Assembly: GCA_022704525.1 (NCBI GenBank)
Contig: JAKJGF010000008.1
Coordinates: forward strand, 1-42,554
Length of the DNA: 42,554 nt
Direction of reading: 5' to 3'
Source of the DNA: Bacillota bacterium
GTDB taxonomy: Bacteria > Vulcanimicrobiota > SpSt-956 > JAKJGF01
The number at the start of each line of letters is the position of its first letter. The stretch's first letter is position 1. Position numbers and translations under genes: made by a program. Shown here piece by piece: positions 26,048-34,247 of the stretch. The notes beneath the pieces are model-generated. The model did not search any database and was not told where the DNA came from. It worked only from the letters and a program-made list of their open reading frames with translations.

Positions 26048-27059
26048 AAAAACACCTGGTTATAAACCAGGTCTTCACCTCCTTACAACTCTCTTTAATA
26101 GGAATCATAACTAATTCATTAATTACACCAGGACGAGATAAAATAGAAGGTAATTTCATGGAAGAATAACTTTGCAAATCCTTACCCTCTACTGTTATAT
26201 GTAATCCATTTATATGGTCAAACTCTGTAATGGTAAAGGACAGAGAATTTATAACTATTTCCGGTGATATATTTTTATCTAAATTTAAAAAGGTCGAATT
26301 CAAATCGATATACCCAATATCATTCTTTACATTAAAAGATAAAACCTCAGTTCCCGCTGGAAGCGTAGGACTGGCCCATTCTTCATCAAGACCCCTGGAG
26401 AGATGTTGTATAGCAAGGAGTGGTAATTGTTTGGAATCCCGAAAAACACAGGTAACAGGAACAAGAAGTGAAGTATTGGGTTCCAGTAAATATAAAGTTG
26501 CCCTGTTATCTTCTCCGAGAACTCTGCTTTCCTTACCTGTTAAAAAAAGATTTTTCCATCTCTCTATAGGAAGATTTCCCTTCAAATCCAGGTCGCCTAA
26601 TAAGTCAACTCTTTTACCTTCTATTAAAAGCTTTATACCCTTTACTTCTTTAAAATGAGAAAGGGTATAATTAATTGAAGATAAAAGAAGATTACCTTCT
26701 GTACCACCACAAGCAAAGGCTTTCTTAAAATTTGCAGAAAAATTTATAGAAGCTATTCCATCTTTATCCATCTCAAAACCCAGTAAATCAGTATCTACAG
26801 GAAATAATCTGCATAAATTTTTATCAGGCGTTTCTGAAGAAACAAGGCAATTCAGAGCTTCTCTAGGGCCAATTGATTTTTCTGTTATATAGTAAGTTAC
26901 AGGAACAAGAAACATTAAATTTATATCAGCAAAATATACTATTACTTTATATCTATTATGAGAAGAAGGAGTGGGGAAAATTTTACATCCACTTAATAAT
27001 AAAATGAAAACAGTTATACTGATTATAGGGAGAGTTTTATTCTTTAAAGATGTCAGCAT
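26028..27059 (-). CDS. Lipoprotein with two GerM domains
   Basis: A 343-aa lipoprotein: hydrophobic N-terminus with lipobox LLSGC (C25). Two similar halves follow: VYFADINLMFLVPVTYYI...SPREALNCLV-like (about 37-165) and LYLEPNTSLLVPVTCVF...LPLLAIQHLSRG (about 193-320). Each contains the GerM pattern of a beta start, a 'P..ALN.L' helix, a 'GIASINFS.NF' strand and a final TLSHF helix. GerM proteins are tied to sporulation, germination and wall growth in Firmicutes, but sporulation is not shown here. It overlaps the amidase gene by 20 bases. An AGAAGGTGA site precedes the ATG. Confidence 0.85.
   Translation of the reverse strand: MLTSLKNKTLPIISITVFILLLSGCKIFPTPSSHNRYKVIVYFADINLMFLVPVTYYITEKSIGPREALNCLVSSETPDKNLCRLFPVDTDLLGFEMDKDGIASINFSANFKKAFACGGTEGNLLLSSINYTLSHFKEVKGIKLLIEGKRVDLLGDLDLKGNLPIERWKNLFLTGKESRVLGEDNRATLYLLEPNTSLLVPVTCVFRDSKQLPLLAIQHLSRGLDEEWASPTLPAGTEVLSFNVKNDIGYIDLNSTFLNLDKNISPEIVINSLSFTITEFDHINGLHITVEGKDLQSYSSMKLPSILSRPGVINELVMIPIKESCKEVKTWFITRCFFEEIYL
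26046..26085 (-). promoter_or_regulatory. Shine-Dalgarno plus hairpin plus U-tract preceding the amidase TTG start
   Basis: On the minus strand: TAAGGAGGTGA (26085-26075), then an 8-bp perfect stem ACCTGGTT/AACCAGGT with a 3-base loop (26072-26054), then G and seven T's, the last two of which begin the TTG start. It looks like an intrinsic terminator but lies inside the coding region of the upstream gene. Folding would bring the ribosome site to about 11 bases from TTG. Confidence 0.6.
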
Positions 27060-27219
27060 AACTTTTCACCTTCTCTATTAAAATTAAAATTTATAGAAAG
27101 AAGGAAAAATTTAATCTTGCAAGAAGAAAGAAAAAATTTTTCATAGTAAGAACATCTTCAAAGAAGAATATTTATTTACAAGAGTTAATTATTCTTGCAA
27201 TTGCAAATATCCAAAAATT

Positions 27220-27248
27220 ATTATAACATAATTTATATAATATGTCAA
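27220..27248 (-). promoter_or_regulatory. Consensus promoter of the gerM-amidase operon
   Basis: On the minus strand TTGACA (27248-27243), exactly 17 bp, then TATAAT (27225-27220). It leaves an AT-rich leader of about 150 nt before the gerM-like gene. Confidence 0.75.
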
Positions 27249-27318
27249 AAGGTTTTTTAAAAAAAATTACAACTCATATAAAACTATACTTTTGCAGAAT
27301 CTTGAAAAATCGTTATCC

Positions 27319-27348
27319 TGTAGGGACGCAAGGCCTTGCGCCTCTACA
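27319..27348. repeat. 30-bp palindrome, TGTAGGG...CCTCTACA
   Basis: TGTAGGGACGCAAGG (27319-27333) is followed without a loop by CCTTGCGCCTCTACA (27334-27348); one mismatch and one G-T pair. It is notably GC-rich against its AT-rich surroundings. Near-identical palindromes are familiar to me from intergenic regions of unrelated bacteria, so it may be a dispersed element. Confidence 0.75.
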
Positions 27349-27398
27349 AGGTGGAATAAGGCTTTGTTTAAAAAGTGCAAAAGTATAATCTTATATCT

Positions 27399-27557
27399 TT
27401 ATAAAATTTTATCTTTCTCTGAAAAAAAAATATCTTTTTTTTCCTTCTTAATTATTTGCATCCTGACCTTTTTACATCGCGGACAGATCCATTTTCTTTT
27501 CTTATGAAATACCCTTCTCTGCTCTGACATTTTTAACTTACACACAGGACAAATCAA
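27399..27557 (-). CDS. Small zinc-ribbon protein (52 aa)
   Basis: Reads ICPVC near the start and ICPRC after 17 lysine/arginine-rich residues, giving a CxxC...CxxC zinc ribbon (C3, C6, C25, C28). The tail is basic (QIIKKEKKD). The TTG start is one base after the stop of a preceding 38-codon frame, suggesting coupled translation. GGAG lies about 10 bases upstream. Function is unknown; nucleic-acid binding is plausible from composition. Its short size makes the call moderate. Confidence 0.6.
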   Translation of the reverse strand: MICPVCKLKMSEQRRVFHKKRKWICPRCKKVRMQIIKKEKKDIFFSEKDKIL

Positions 27558-27558
27558 C

Positions 27559-27675
27559 TTATAACATCTCCATCATTACAGGGCAGGGAAAAACTAAATT
27601 CCCTTTCCTGCCATCGATTTCTATACTTCTGGGTACATTTGCTGAAACTGGTTTGTTTATTGTATACTTACTCAT
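27559..27675 (-). CDS. Micro-ORF, 38 aa, coupled to the zinc-ribbon gene
   Basis: Reads MSKYTINKPVSANVPRSIEI... and ends ...VFPCPVMMEML. No recognised domain. Support comes from the tight junction with the zinc-ribbon start (one base) and an AAGGA about 13 bases before the ATG. It may be a leader peptide controlling the zinc-ribbon gene, or not a gene at all. Confidence 0.4.
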   Translation of the reverse strand: MSKYTINKPVSANVPRSIEIDGRKGNLVFPCPVMMEML

Positions 27676-27863
27676 CTTTTTTTATCTTATCCTTTTAAAT
27701 TTTCTTAAAAGATTAAGGATTTTTTCTTTTTTCCTCTTTTTTATTTTGTAAAAGGAGATTTTTTAGTCAATGTTGAACCATGTCTTAAACTAACTTAATA
27801 TTATAAATATCATAAATATAGGAAATCATCAATCAATATTAAAAACATTCCTTATCGATAGAA

Positions 27864-28838
27864 TCATAAAAAAATAAAGTAATCCCTCGCTAGAGAAGCA
27901 AATTTCTGTACAGTTTCATCCTCCGGAAATCTGACTAAAAGCCTTTTTAATCTCCTATTAAATTCTTCTATCCGTCCTGCTCTATAATAAATGATAAGAA
28001 GCCCTGTATGACATACAATATTCCCGGAATTAACCTTTAAAGCCTTATTGTAAAACTCTTCAGCGCAATCAAATTGACTTAAAGAAGTATAAGTACAGGC
28101 AATTTTTTCATAAATATTAAAATAAGCCAGTTTTTCATAGGCAGTGAAATAGTTTTTTTCTCCTGCGCCAAATTCCAGAGCTTTAGTAAAATAATTGATG
28201 GCCTCATGAAAAGATTTTATTTCAAAACAAACCCAGCCAAGGTTGTAATAAACCGAATAGTCTTCAGGTCTGAGTTCTAAAGCTCTGGTAAATATGTTGA
28301 AAGCTTTAGAAAATTCATAAAGTAACATATATTCTAATCCAAGTTCCAGTAAAAGAAAAAACTCTTCATCTTTATTCTGACAGTAAGAAAGTTTATATCT
28401 TGTATAATCCAGATTCAAAAGTTTATATTCATACAGAAACTCTTTTATCTCTGAAAAAGGTATCCTCTCTTTTAAATTATAGTAAATACAGAAATGAGGA
28501 ACAGTCTTGCCAGTATCTATAGGACCAAAAATTCTACAAAAAAGAGGACGAAACGTGTAAATGCCACAACCGGTGCCGATTTTATAAAAAGGACATACAG
28601 AATAAGAGGTATATAGAAGAAAATCCTGAAATTCCATCAAAGAAACTAATGTTGAAGTCTTATCTATATAAGTGTCTATAAAATCCTTTTCCAGGGGATA
28701 AAGCCAGGGATAATGTGTAACAGGAGTACAGCAATAATAACAATTACCACATGATTTCACTGTATCAACTTTAAAAGTAGTATCAAATCTTTCAAGCAAT
28801 TCCCTTAAACGACAAAAAAAACTTTCCTCTTTATCCAC
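27864..28838 (-). CDS. YkgJ-type cysteine-cluster protein fused to TPR repeats
   Basis: A 324-aa protein. The N-terminal part carries the YkgJ/zinc-iron-chelating signature CGNCYYCC (C30, C33, C36, C37), followed by CPFYKIGTGCGIYTFRPLFCRIFG (about 85-110), which would bind a metal. The C-terminal half has three or four TPRs (EFSKAFNIFTRALELRPEDYSVYYNLGW; SFHEAINYFTKALEFG; QFDCAEEFYNKALKVNSGN). I chose the GTG at 28838 because GAGGAG lies seven bases ahead; a TTG at 28868 in the same frame lacks a ribosome site. The role is unknown. It lies divergent from the small-protein pair. Confidence 0.85.
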   Translation of the reverse strand: MDKEESFFCRLRELLERFDTTFKVDTVKSCGNCYYCCTPVTHYPWLYPLEKDFIDTYIDKTSTLVSLMEFQDFLLYTSYSVCPFYKIGTGCGIYTFRPLFCRIFGPIDTGKTVPHFCIYYNLKERIPFSEIKEFLYEYKLLNLDYTRYKLSYCQNKDEEFFLLLELGLEYMLLYEFSKAFNIFTRALELRPEDYSVYYNLGWVCFEIKSFHEAINYFTKALEFGAGEKNYFTAYEKLAYFNIYEKIACTYTSLSQFDCAEEFYNKALKVNSGNIVCHTGLLIIYYRAGRIEEFNRRLKRLLVRFPEDETVQKFASLARDYFIFL

Positions 28839-28868
28839 AGATACACTCCTCTTTAAATAGGCATCCAA

Positions 28869-29180
28869 TTACACAAAATCCTGACACCAGGTTTATTATA
28901 CCATAAAATAAATAAATCTGCATAATTATAGTTTATTATGGGTTATATGAAATTAACTATTTTATAGATTGCCATATTGCATTTTATAAAGATTATGATA
29001 TAATTAAAGTGGGATATTTGTATATAGGGAAAGGTTTAGTTTTACTTAAAATATTCTTATTGACATATAGATGACCCTTTATATTTATAAAAAAACTTAA
29101 TAGTAAGGAGAAATAACAAAGAGTGATATCTTCCTATTGTTTAAGTAGTATATGGGGTTAATTTGAAAGGAGGAAATTGA
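28869..29180. other. Divergent intergenic region with several promoter-like elements
   Basis: About 312 AT-rich bp between the YkgJ/TPR gene and the first small-protein gene. Minus strand: extended -10 TGGTATAAT around 28895-28903 for the YkgJ gene. Plus strand: TTGCAT (28977), 16 bp, TATAAT (28999-29004), and TTGACA (29060-29065), 18 bp, TTTATA (29084-29089). No ORF or repeat is seen. Confidence 0.5.
29060..29089 (+). promoter_or_regulatory. Candidate promoter of small-protein gene 1
   Basis: TTGACA, 18-bp spacer, TTTATA, about 90 bp before the start codon. A second candidate (TTGCAT-16-TATAAT) lies 80 bp further upstream. Confidence 0.5.
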
Positions 29181-29426
29181 ATGTTATCAACTGGAAGCAG
29201 TGCAATGTCAATGATGGCTGCTCAGCAATCAGATGCTCAGGCTCAGCAAACCTGTTCTTTAAATATCTGGTCTGAAAGACATAAAACTGAAAAAGACAGA
29301 ATAAAAACTCTGGAAGGATTAAGAGATGCTGTTGCAAAGATAGATGCAGAAATACATAAAAACAGGGCAAAAACAGCTCAATCTATAAATAAGGATATGC
29401 AGCAGTTATTAATAAGTACCGGTTAG
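29181..29426 (+). CDS. Small helical protein 1 of a paralogous pair (unknown family)
   Basis: An 81-aa protein. The N-terminus is rich in S, M, Q and A and includes QQSDAQAQQT (about 15-24). The rest is charged and helix-prone (RIKTLEGLRDAVAKIDAEIHKNRAKTAQ). No signal peptide, membrane helix or known motif. A strong AAGGAGG site precedes the ATG and an intrinsic terminator follows, so it is an independent, probably well expressed unit. Its downstream neighbour shares QQSDAQA-QT, NLRD/GLRD and IH-NRAKT, marking a duplication. I do not recognise the family; a secreted filament subunit, a chaperone-like protein and a structural protein all remain open. Confidence 0.85.
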   Translation: MLSTGSSAMSMMAAQQSDAQAQQTCSLNIWSERHKTEKDRIKTLEGLRDAVAKIDAEIHKNRAKTAQSINKDMQQLLISTG

Positions 29427-29450
29427 TAAAATATTTTTAAAAAATTAAAA

Positions 29451-29486
29451 AAAGAGTCTATCTAAAAGGTAGACTCTTTGAATTTT
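29451..29486 (+). terminator. Intrinsic terminator of small-protein gene 1
   Basis: Perfect 10-bp stem AAAGAGTCTA/TAGACTCTTT (29451-29460 and 29470-29479), short A-rich loop, followed by a T-rich tail. Confidence 0.85.
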
Positions 29487-29638
29487 TATAGATAAATTAA
29501 TGGAGTAAAAAAAATGCATAAAATTTTATAATACCCTCTTTACTTTTTCCAAAAAGTAGTGATATTATATACAGAAAGCACATAAGCAAAAAGGCTTAAA
29601 TAAAAAAGCTGTTAAGAACAGCAAAAGGAGGAGAAAAA

Positions 29639-29899
29639 ATGGACGGAATAGGCGGCGGCGGCGGATATGGTTCTCAGTCAATGCAGGTAGGCCAACAGGC
29701 GTCTCAGCAATCAGATGCTCAGGCAGCTCAGACTGGTATGGAGAATATTCAGCAGGAAAGACTTAAAGCTCAGATGGACAGGTTGAAAAACAAAGAAAAT
29801 CTGAGAGACCACATGGCAAAACAGGCTGCAAAGATACATGAAAATAGAGCCAAAACTGGTCAGGAACATATCAGAATAGGTGAAGGTCTAACCAAATAG
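29639..29899 (+). CDS. Small helical protein 2 of a paralogous pair (unknown family)
   Basis: An 86-aa protein with a glycine-rich start (GIGGGGGYGSQSMQ), the shared QQSDAQAAQT segment, then a long charged helical part (ERLKAQMDRLKNKENLRDHMAKQAAKIHENRAKTGQEH). The helix has heptad-like hydrophobic spacing compatible with a coiled coil or helical bundle. No signal peptide or known domain. AAAGGAGGAG precedes the ATG and a strong terminator follows. Paralogue of the preceding gene with the helical end better conserved than the N-terminus. Function unknown. Confidence 0.85.
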   Translation: MDGIGGGGGYGSQSMQVGQQASQQSDAQAAQTGMENIQQERLKAQMDRLKNKENLRDHMAKQAAKIHENRAKTGQEHIRIGEGLTK

Positions 29900-29918
29900 A
29901 GACTGTCCCTCTAGAAAA

Positions 29919-29951
29919 CAAAGGGTCCATGAAAATGGACTCTTTGCTTTT
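29919..29951 (+). terminator. Intrinsic terminator of small-protein gene 2
   Basis: 12-bp stem CAAAGGGTCCAT/ATGGACTCTTTG with one G-U pair, closed by a GAAA tetraloop and followed by CTTTTTATT. Confidence 0.9.
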
Positions 29952-30004
29952 TATTAGTACCACTCCAGGTAAAAGAGTATCTAAAAAACTTTAAACATAT
30001 ACAC

Positions 30005-30151
30005 CTGTCCCTGTCCGGGTTCTGGAACAAAAGATGTGCCGTCAAAGGAGAAAATTATAACTTAAATAAATACAAAACTGTATATTCTGTAATAACAGAT
30101 TTCATCCTAACAGGATCATAGATTTTGCGTAAGAATCCCGGACAGGGACAG
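30005..30151. repeat. Possible MITE-like element with 15-bp terminal inverted repeats
   Basis: CTGTCCCTGTCCGGG (30005-30019) and its exact complement CCCGGACAGGGACAG (30137-30151) enclose about 117 AT-rich bp with no ORF. The GC-rich ends contrast with their surroundings. Similar GTCCC-containing palindromes accompany REP/IS200-like transposases in other genomes, but none is present here. Confidence 0.5.
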
Positions 30152-30190
30152 TCGTTCCATAGGGATACCAACTTGGCGGAAGGAGCTTTC

Positions 30191-31192
30191 CTACTTCTTT
30201 CTAAATAACAGAACCGTCTTATCATCCAGCTTAATTTTATCTCCGTTTTTTAAAGGCTTTGACATATTAAATTGAACACTGAGGCCATTAACTAAAAGTA
30301 AATTTTCCTCTTTCTCTTTAATTATGTAAAATTCTCCTTCTTTTTTCTCTATTCTGGCATGGCTTCGAGATATAGATTTACAGAGTTCTGAAAGTTCTAT
30401 TTCCTTGGGATCTGGATATTTTATAGATCTTCTCCCTATACGTGATACATCTTTATCTAACCGAAAAATTTTACCTTTATCAACACCCTCTATAACTTCA
30501 ACTTCACTCTGAACAGTCAGATTACTCCTTGAAGGTAATCTCATAAGAGTTCTCTCATCATCAATAAGCTCTGGATGATAATTTACAGCATAAGAATTTT
30601 TCGAACTTTCAATCATTATTTGAACATTGCCTATTTTTATAATATCTCCGGATTCCATTTCAGTAAAAACTTCTGTTGATATCTCTTTATCATTTAGAAT
30701 AGTATTATTTATTGCCCCTTTTTTATGTATTATAGAATATTTTCCTGAATTTTGATACCACTTAATCACAGCCTGTTCAATAGAAAGAGCAGATGAATCC
30801 AAATAAATATAACCATCTTTTTTATTTCCTGTAAGTTTTCCTATAGTATATATCTTCCTGTTTAATTCAATGCTTCTCCCCTTTTCAAGACCTGACATAA
30901 TAAGGAATCTATAACCACTATCTATTACTTCCAGAGCAGATATAGTTATAATCTCTTCATCTTCTTCCTTTGAAACATTTTTTTCTGCTAAAGTCACAGA
31001 ACCGCTTATCTCTTTCCCGGAGTAACTCCAGGACAATAAATCAAAGCCGCATTTAAAACAGTACCTCTTTCCGGAGATAAGTTCTACTCCACAGTTACAG
31101 GATGATTTATGAAAATCAACACCACATTTAAAACAATATCGCTTACCGGGAACAAGCTCTGATTCACAGGAAAAACATCTACTTCTATCCAT
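30191..31192 (-). CDS. Zinc-ribbon protein with two FHA domains
   Basis: A 333-aa cytoplasmic protein. Two N-terminal zinc ribbons: C6, C9, C20, C23 and C32, C34, C45, C48, sharing the repeated phrase SGKRYCFKCG/PGKRYCFKCG. Two FHA domains follow. The first (about 105-200) has a weakened core (YTIGKLTGNKKDGYIYLDSSALS) and probably does not bind phosphothreonine. The second (about 235-330) has the classical SRIGRR...SISRSHARI...LLVNG pattern. FHA domains dock on phosphothreonine, so Ser/Thr-kinase signalling is implied, but no kinase is in the window. It is 29 bp after the zinc-ribbon membrane gene; the ribosome site is weak. Confidence 0.88.
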   Translation of the reverse strand: MDRSRCFSCESELVPGKRYCFKCGVDFHKSSCNCGVELISGKRYCFKCGFDLLSWSYSGKEISGSVTLAEKNVSKEEDEEIITISALEVIDSGYRFLIMSGLEKGRSIELNRKIYTIGKLTGNKKDGYIYLDSSALSIEQAVIKWYQNSGKYSIIHKKGAINNTILNDKEISTEVFTEMESGDIIKIGNVQIMIESSKNSYAVNYHPELIDDERTLMRLPSRSNLTVQSEVEVIEGVDKGKIFRLDKDVSRIGRRSIKYPDPKEIELSELCKSISRSHARIEKKEGEFYIIKEKEENLLLVNGLSVQFNMSKPLKNGDKIKLDDKTVLLFRKK

Positions 31193-31221
31193 AATTATTA
31201 ATTACTTTTTCACATCCTTAA

Positions 31222-31509
31222 TTAAAATCCTTTTAAAAAATCCATTATTATGACTTTTAAAGGAGTGGTAAATAGGAGAACAATAATAATCAAAACTACA
31301 ACAACCAGTGTAAGGCAACCACAACCAAGAATACCTATCCATAAAGGAAAGCCTTTCTTCTTTTTCTGATGGGCAGTATCCTCTTGAGATAAATTTTCCT
31401 CCTGACTGAAATCTGTATCAGAAAAAGAGGATGAATCAATTCTTTTACCACAATCACCGCAGAAAACAGAATCATCTCTGATTTCTTCATTACAATAAGG
31501 ACAAAACAT
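31222..31509 (-). CDS. Zinc-ribbon membrane protein (95 aa)
   Basis: N-terminal zinc ribbon MFCPYCNEEIRDDSVFCGDCGKRI (C3, C6, C17, C20), an acidic, serine-rich linker, a KKKK charge stop and one strong membrane helix (about 54-79, LWIGILGCGCLTLVVVVLIIIVLLF) with a short basic tail. The ribbon should face the cytoplasm. It resembles many small zinc-ribbon/TM proteins of unknown function. GGGGAG precedes the ATG. First gene of the operon with the FHA protein. Confidence 0.85.
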   Translation of the reverse strand: MFCPYCNEEIRDDSVFCGDCGKRIDSSSFSDTDFSQEENLSQEDTAHQKKKKGFPLWIGILGCGCLTLVVVVLIIIVLLFTTPLKVIIMDFLKGF

Positions 31510-31545
31510 ATATTTCTCCCCTTCAATAACTTATAAATATGTACA

Positions 31546-31574
31546 ATTATACGTTATGTCCGGGTAAAGGTCAA
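31546..31574 (-). promoter_or_regulatory. Promoter of the zinc-ribbon/FHA operon
   Basis: On the minus strand TTGACC (31574-31569), exactly 17 bp, TATAAT (31551-31546), about 40 bp before the first start codon. Confidence 0.75.
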
Positions 31575-31637
31575 GAAATAAAGGATTTTTAAAATAACTA
31601 TAGAAGTTATTAAAAAATTTAAGGGGGAACAAATAAT

Positions 31638-34184
31638 ATGGCTAAAATAAAGTCAAAAGAAAAGAAAGCCAGGAAAAGTGAAAAAACAGAAAGTAAAATC
31701 AGTAAAGAAAATTTCTGGAAAATGATTGAAGAAAGCTATCTGGGAATAGATATGGAAGGCCTGAAAAAATCCTTTGCAAGCCACCTGGAGTATTCTCAGG
31801 CAAAAACTCGTTATACAGCAACAGATTTTGATTTTTATAAGAGTCTTGCTTACAGCATAAAAGACAGATTGATGGAAAGATGGAATGATACTCAGATATC
31901 ATATTATAAAAATAATTCTAAAAGAGTCTTTTATCTTTCCATGGAATTTCTTATGGGCCGTGCTCTGGGTAATAATCTGATAAACCTGGGAATGGATGAA
32001 GAGTGTTATAAAGCTCTTTATGAACTCGGATATAAACTGGAAGATCTTTGTGAACTTGAACCTGATGCAGGACTTGGTAATGGCGGTCTTGGCCGTCTTG
32101 CTGCCTGTTTTCTTGATTCTATGGCCACACTCCAGTTACCTGCAAGCGGCTATGGTATCAGATATGAATATGGAATATTTGAACAAAAGATAGTAAATGG
32201 CTATCAGATTGAAAAACCTGACAACTGGCTTCGTTACGGTAATCCCTGGGAAATAGTAAGACCTGAATATATCTATCCTATAGAATTTTATGGTAATGTA
32301 AATGAAAATAAGGAATGGGTAAATACTCATAAAGTAATAGCCCTTGCATATGATATGCCTGTGGCGGGATATAAAAATGAGACTGTTAATACCCTGAGAC
32401 TCTGGTCTTCAAAAGCTCCGGAAGAGTTTGCTCTGGAATGTTTTAATAAAGGTGATTATATAAAAGCAGTCCAGGAGAAAATAATAACTGAAAATATATC
32501 CAAGGTTCTATATCCTAAAGATGATATAGAACCAGGAAGGGAATTGAGGCTTAAACAGGAATTTTTCTTTGTTTCTGCCACTTTACAGGATATACTGAGA
32601 CGTTATAAAGTTAATAACAAAAATTTTGATAATTTCTCTGATAAGATTGCCATTCAACTAAATGATACCCATCCTGCTATAGCAATTCCGGAACTTATAA
32701 GACTACTTGTAGATAGCGAAAATGTTCCTGTGGAAAAAGCATGGGATATATGTGTCAAAACCTTTGCCTATACAAATCACACTATTTTACCTGAAGCTCT
32801 GGAAAAATGGCCTACTGAACTTTTAGGTAAACTCCTTCCAAGACATCTGCAAATAATTTATGAAATTAACCATAGATTTTTACAAAAAATAGAAGAACTT
32901 TATCCAGGCGATACGGATCGTATAAGAAGAATGTCCATTATCGAAGAAGAACCTGTAAAGTCAGTAAGAATGGCATATCTCGCCATAGTGGGAAGTCATT
33001 CTATAAATGGTGTGGCAGCCCTTCACAGTGAAATAATAAAAAATAAACTTTTTAAAGATTTCTATGAAATCTGGCCGGAAAAGTTTAATAACAAAACAAA
33101 TGGAATTACCCAGAGAAGGTGGTTGAAACTCTGTAATCCCGGTCTGTCAGACTTAATCTCCAGACATATAGGAGAGGAATGGACTACAGATTTATATGAA
33201 TTAAAAAAACTTATTCCTCTTTCTGAAGATAAAAAATTCCAGAGTATCTGGAAGAAAATAAAGGAAGAAAACAAAAAAGAACTGGCACGATATATTAAGA
33301 AACACAATAAAATAGAGATAAATATTAACTCTATCTTTGACTGCCAGATTAAACGTCTTCATGAATACAAGAGGCAATTATTAAATGTTTTTCATATAAT
33401 TACCTTATATAATAGAATAAAGAAATCTCCGGGAGGTGATTTTATACCACGAACATTTATCTTCGGAGCAAAAGCCGCTCCAGGTTATTATATGGCAAAA
33501 CTTATAATTAAGTTAATAAATTCAGTGGCAGATGTAGTAAATAATGACCCTGCCGTGGGAGATAAACTTAAAGTGGTATTTTTAGAAAACTACAGTGTAT
33601 CACTTGCAGAAAAAATATTCCCTGCTGCAGATTTATCTGAACAGATATCAACTGCTGGTATGGAAGCTTCCGGAACAGGAAATATGAAGTTTGCCCTGAA
33701 TGGTGCCCTCACTATAGGAACCCTGGATGGCGCCAATATTGAAATAAAAGAAGAAGTGGGAGAGGAAAATATCTTCATATTTGGTTTAAAAGCAGAAGAA
33801 GTAAGTGTTTTAAGAGACAAAGGCTATAATCCATGGGATTACTACAACAGTAATTCTGAACTTAAAGAGGTAATGAATATGATAGGGGAAGGCCACTTCA
33901 GTTCCGAAGATAAAGATCTCTTCAAACCATTATTAGATTCACTTCTCCAGGGTGGAGACTATTTTATGTTGTTACCAGACTATGCTTCCTATGTAGAATG
34001 CCAGGAAAAAGTGAGTGAAGCCTTTCGAAATCAGGATGAATGGACGAGAAAATCTATTTTAAATACGGCCAATACAGGTAAGTTTTCGAGTGACAGAACC
34101 ATCAAGGAATATGCTTCAGAAATCTGGGGCGTAGAACCTGTAAAACCAATAAAAAAATGCGACAGGTATCCTGCATTAAGGTAA
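31638..34184 (+). CDS. glgP: Glycogen/maltodextrin phosphorylase
   Basis: An 848-aa GT35 enzyme that releases glucose 1-phosphate from alpha-glucans. Motifs: [20 protein letters not shown] near the N-terminus, [25 protein letters not shown], and the pyridoxal-phosphate site [28 protein letters not shown] with the lysine near residue 683. Length is typical. The extra N-terminal 20 residues are lysine-rich. A GGGGGA ribosome site precedes the ATG. Its stop codon starts a heptad/inverted repeat; a radical SAM gene follows 63 bp later. Confidence 0.97.
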   Translation: MAKIKSKEKKARKSEKTESKISKENFWKMIEESYLGIDMEGLKKSFASHLEYSQAKTRYTATDFDFYKSLAYSIKDRLMERWNDTQISYYKNNSKRVFYLSMEFLMGRALGNNLINLGMDEECYKALYELGYKLEDLCELEPDAGLGNGGLGRLAACFLDSMATLQLPASGYGIRYEYGIFEQKIVNGYQIEKPDNWLRYGNPWEIVRPEYIYPIEFYGNVNENKEWVNTHKVIALAYDMPVAGYKNETVNTLRLWSSKAPEEFALECFNKGDYIKAVQEKIITENISKVLYPKDDIEPGRELRLKQEFFFVSATLQDILRRYKVNNKNFDNFSDKIAIQLNDTHPAIAIPELIRLLVDSENVPVEKAWDICVKTFAYTNHTILPEALEKWPTELLGKLLPRHLQIIYEINHRFLQKIEELYPGDTDRIRRMSIIEEEPVKSVRMAYLAIVGSHSINGVAALHSEIIKNKLFKDFYEIWPEKFNNKTNGITQRRWLKLCNPGLSDLISRHIGEEWTTDLYELKKLIPLSEDKKFQSIWKKIKEENKKELARYIKKHNKIEININSIFDCQIKRLHEYKRQLLNVFHIITLYNRIKKSPGGDFIPRTFIFGAKAAPGYYMAKLIIKLINSVADVVNNDPAVGDKLKVVFLENYSVSLAEKIFPAADLSEQISTAGMEASGTGNMKFALNGALTIGTLDGANIEIKEEVGEENIFIFGLKAEEVSVLRDKGYNPWDYYNSNSELKEVMNMIGEGHFSSEDKDLFKPLLDSLLQGGDYFMLLPDYASYVECQEKVSEAFRNQDEWTRKSILNTANTGKFSSDRTIKEYASEIWGVEPVKPIKKCDRYPALR

Positions 34185-34226
34185 AAGAGGGTGAAAGGTG
34201 ATCGGTATTTATCGATCACTTTTCAC
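34180..34226. repeat. Heptad-type hairpin at the glgP stop codon
   Basis: GGTAAAA (containing the TAA stop), GAGGGTG, AAAGGTG in phase. GTGAAAGGTGATCG (34191-34204) pairs 13 of 14 with CGATCACTTTTCAC (34213-34226). Confidence 0.8.
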
Positions 34227-34247
34227 AAAAACCAGGGGAAAAGACAC

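Noticed and set aside
27292..27507. 71-aa plus-strand frame
   Set aside because: It runs through the 30-bp palindrome and antisense to the zinc-ribbon micro-gene; no ribosome site or protein-like features.
28839..28868. TTG start of the YkgJ/TPR gene
   Set aside because: No ribosome site; the GTG at 28838 has GAGGAG at good spacing.
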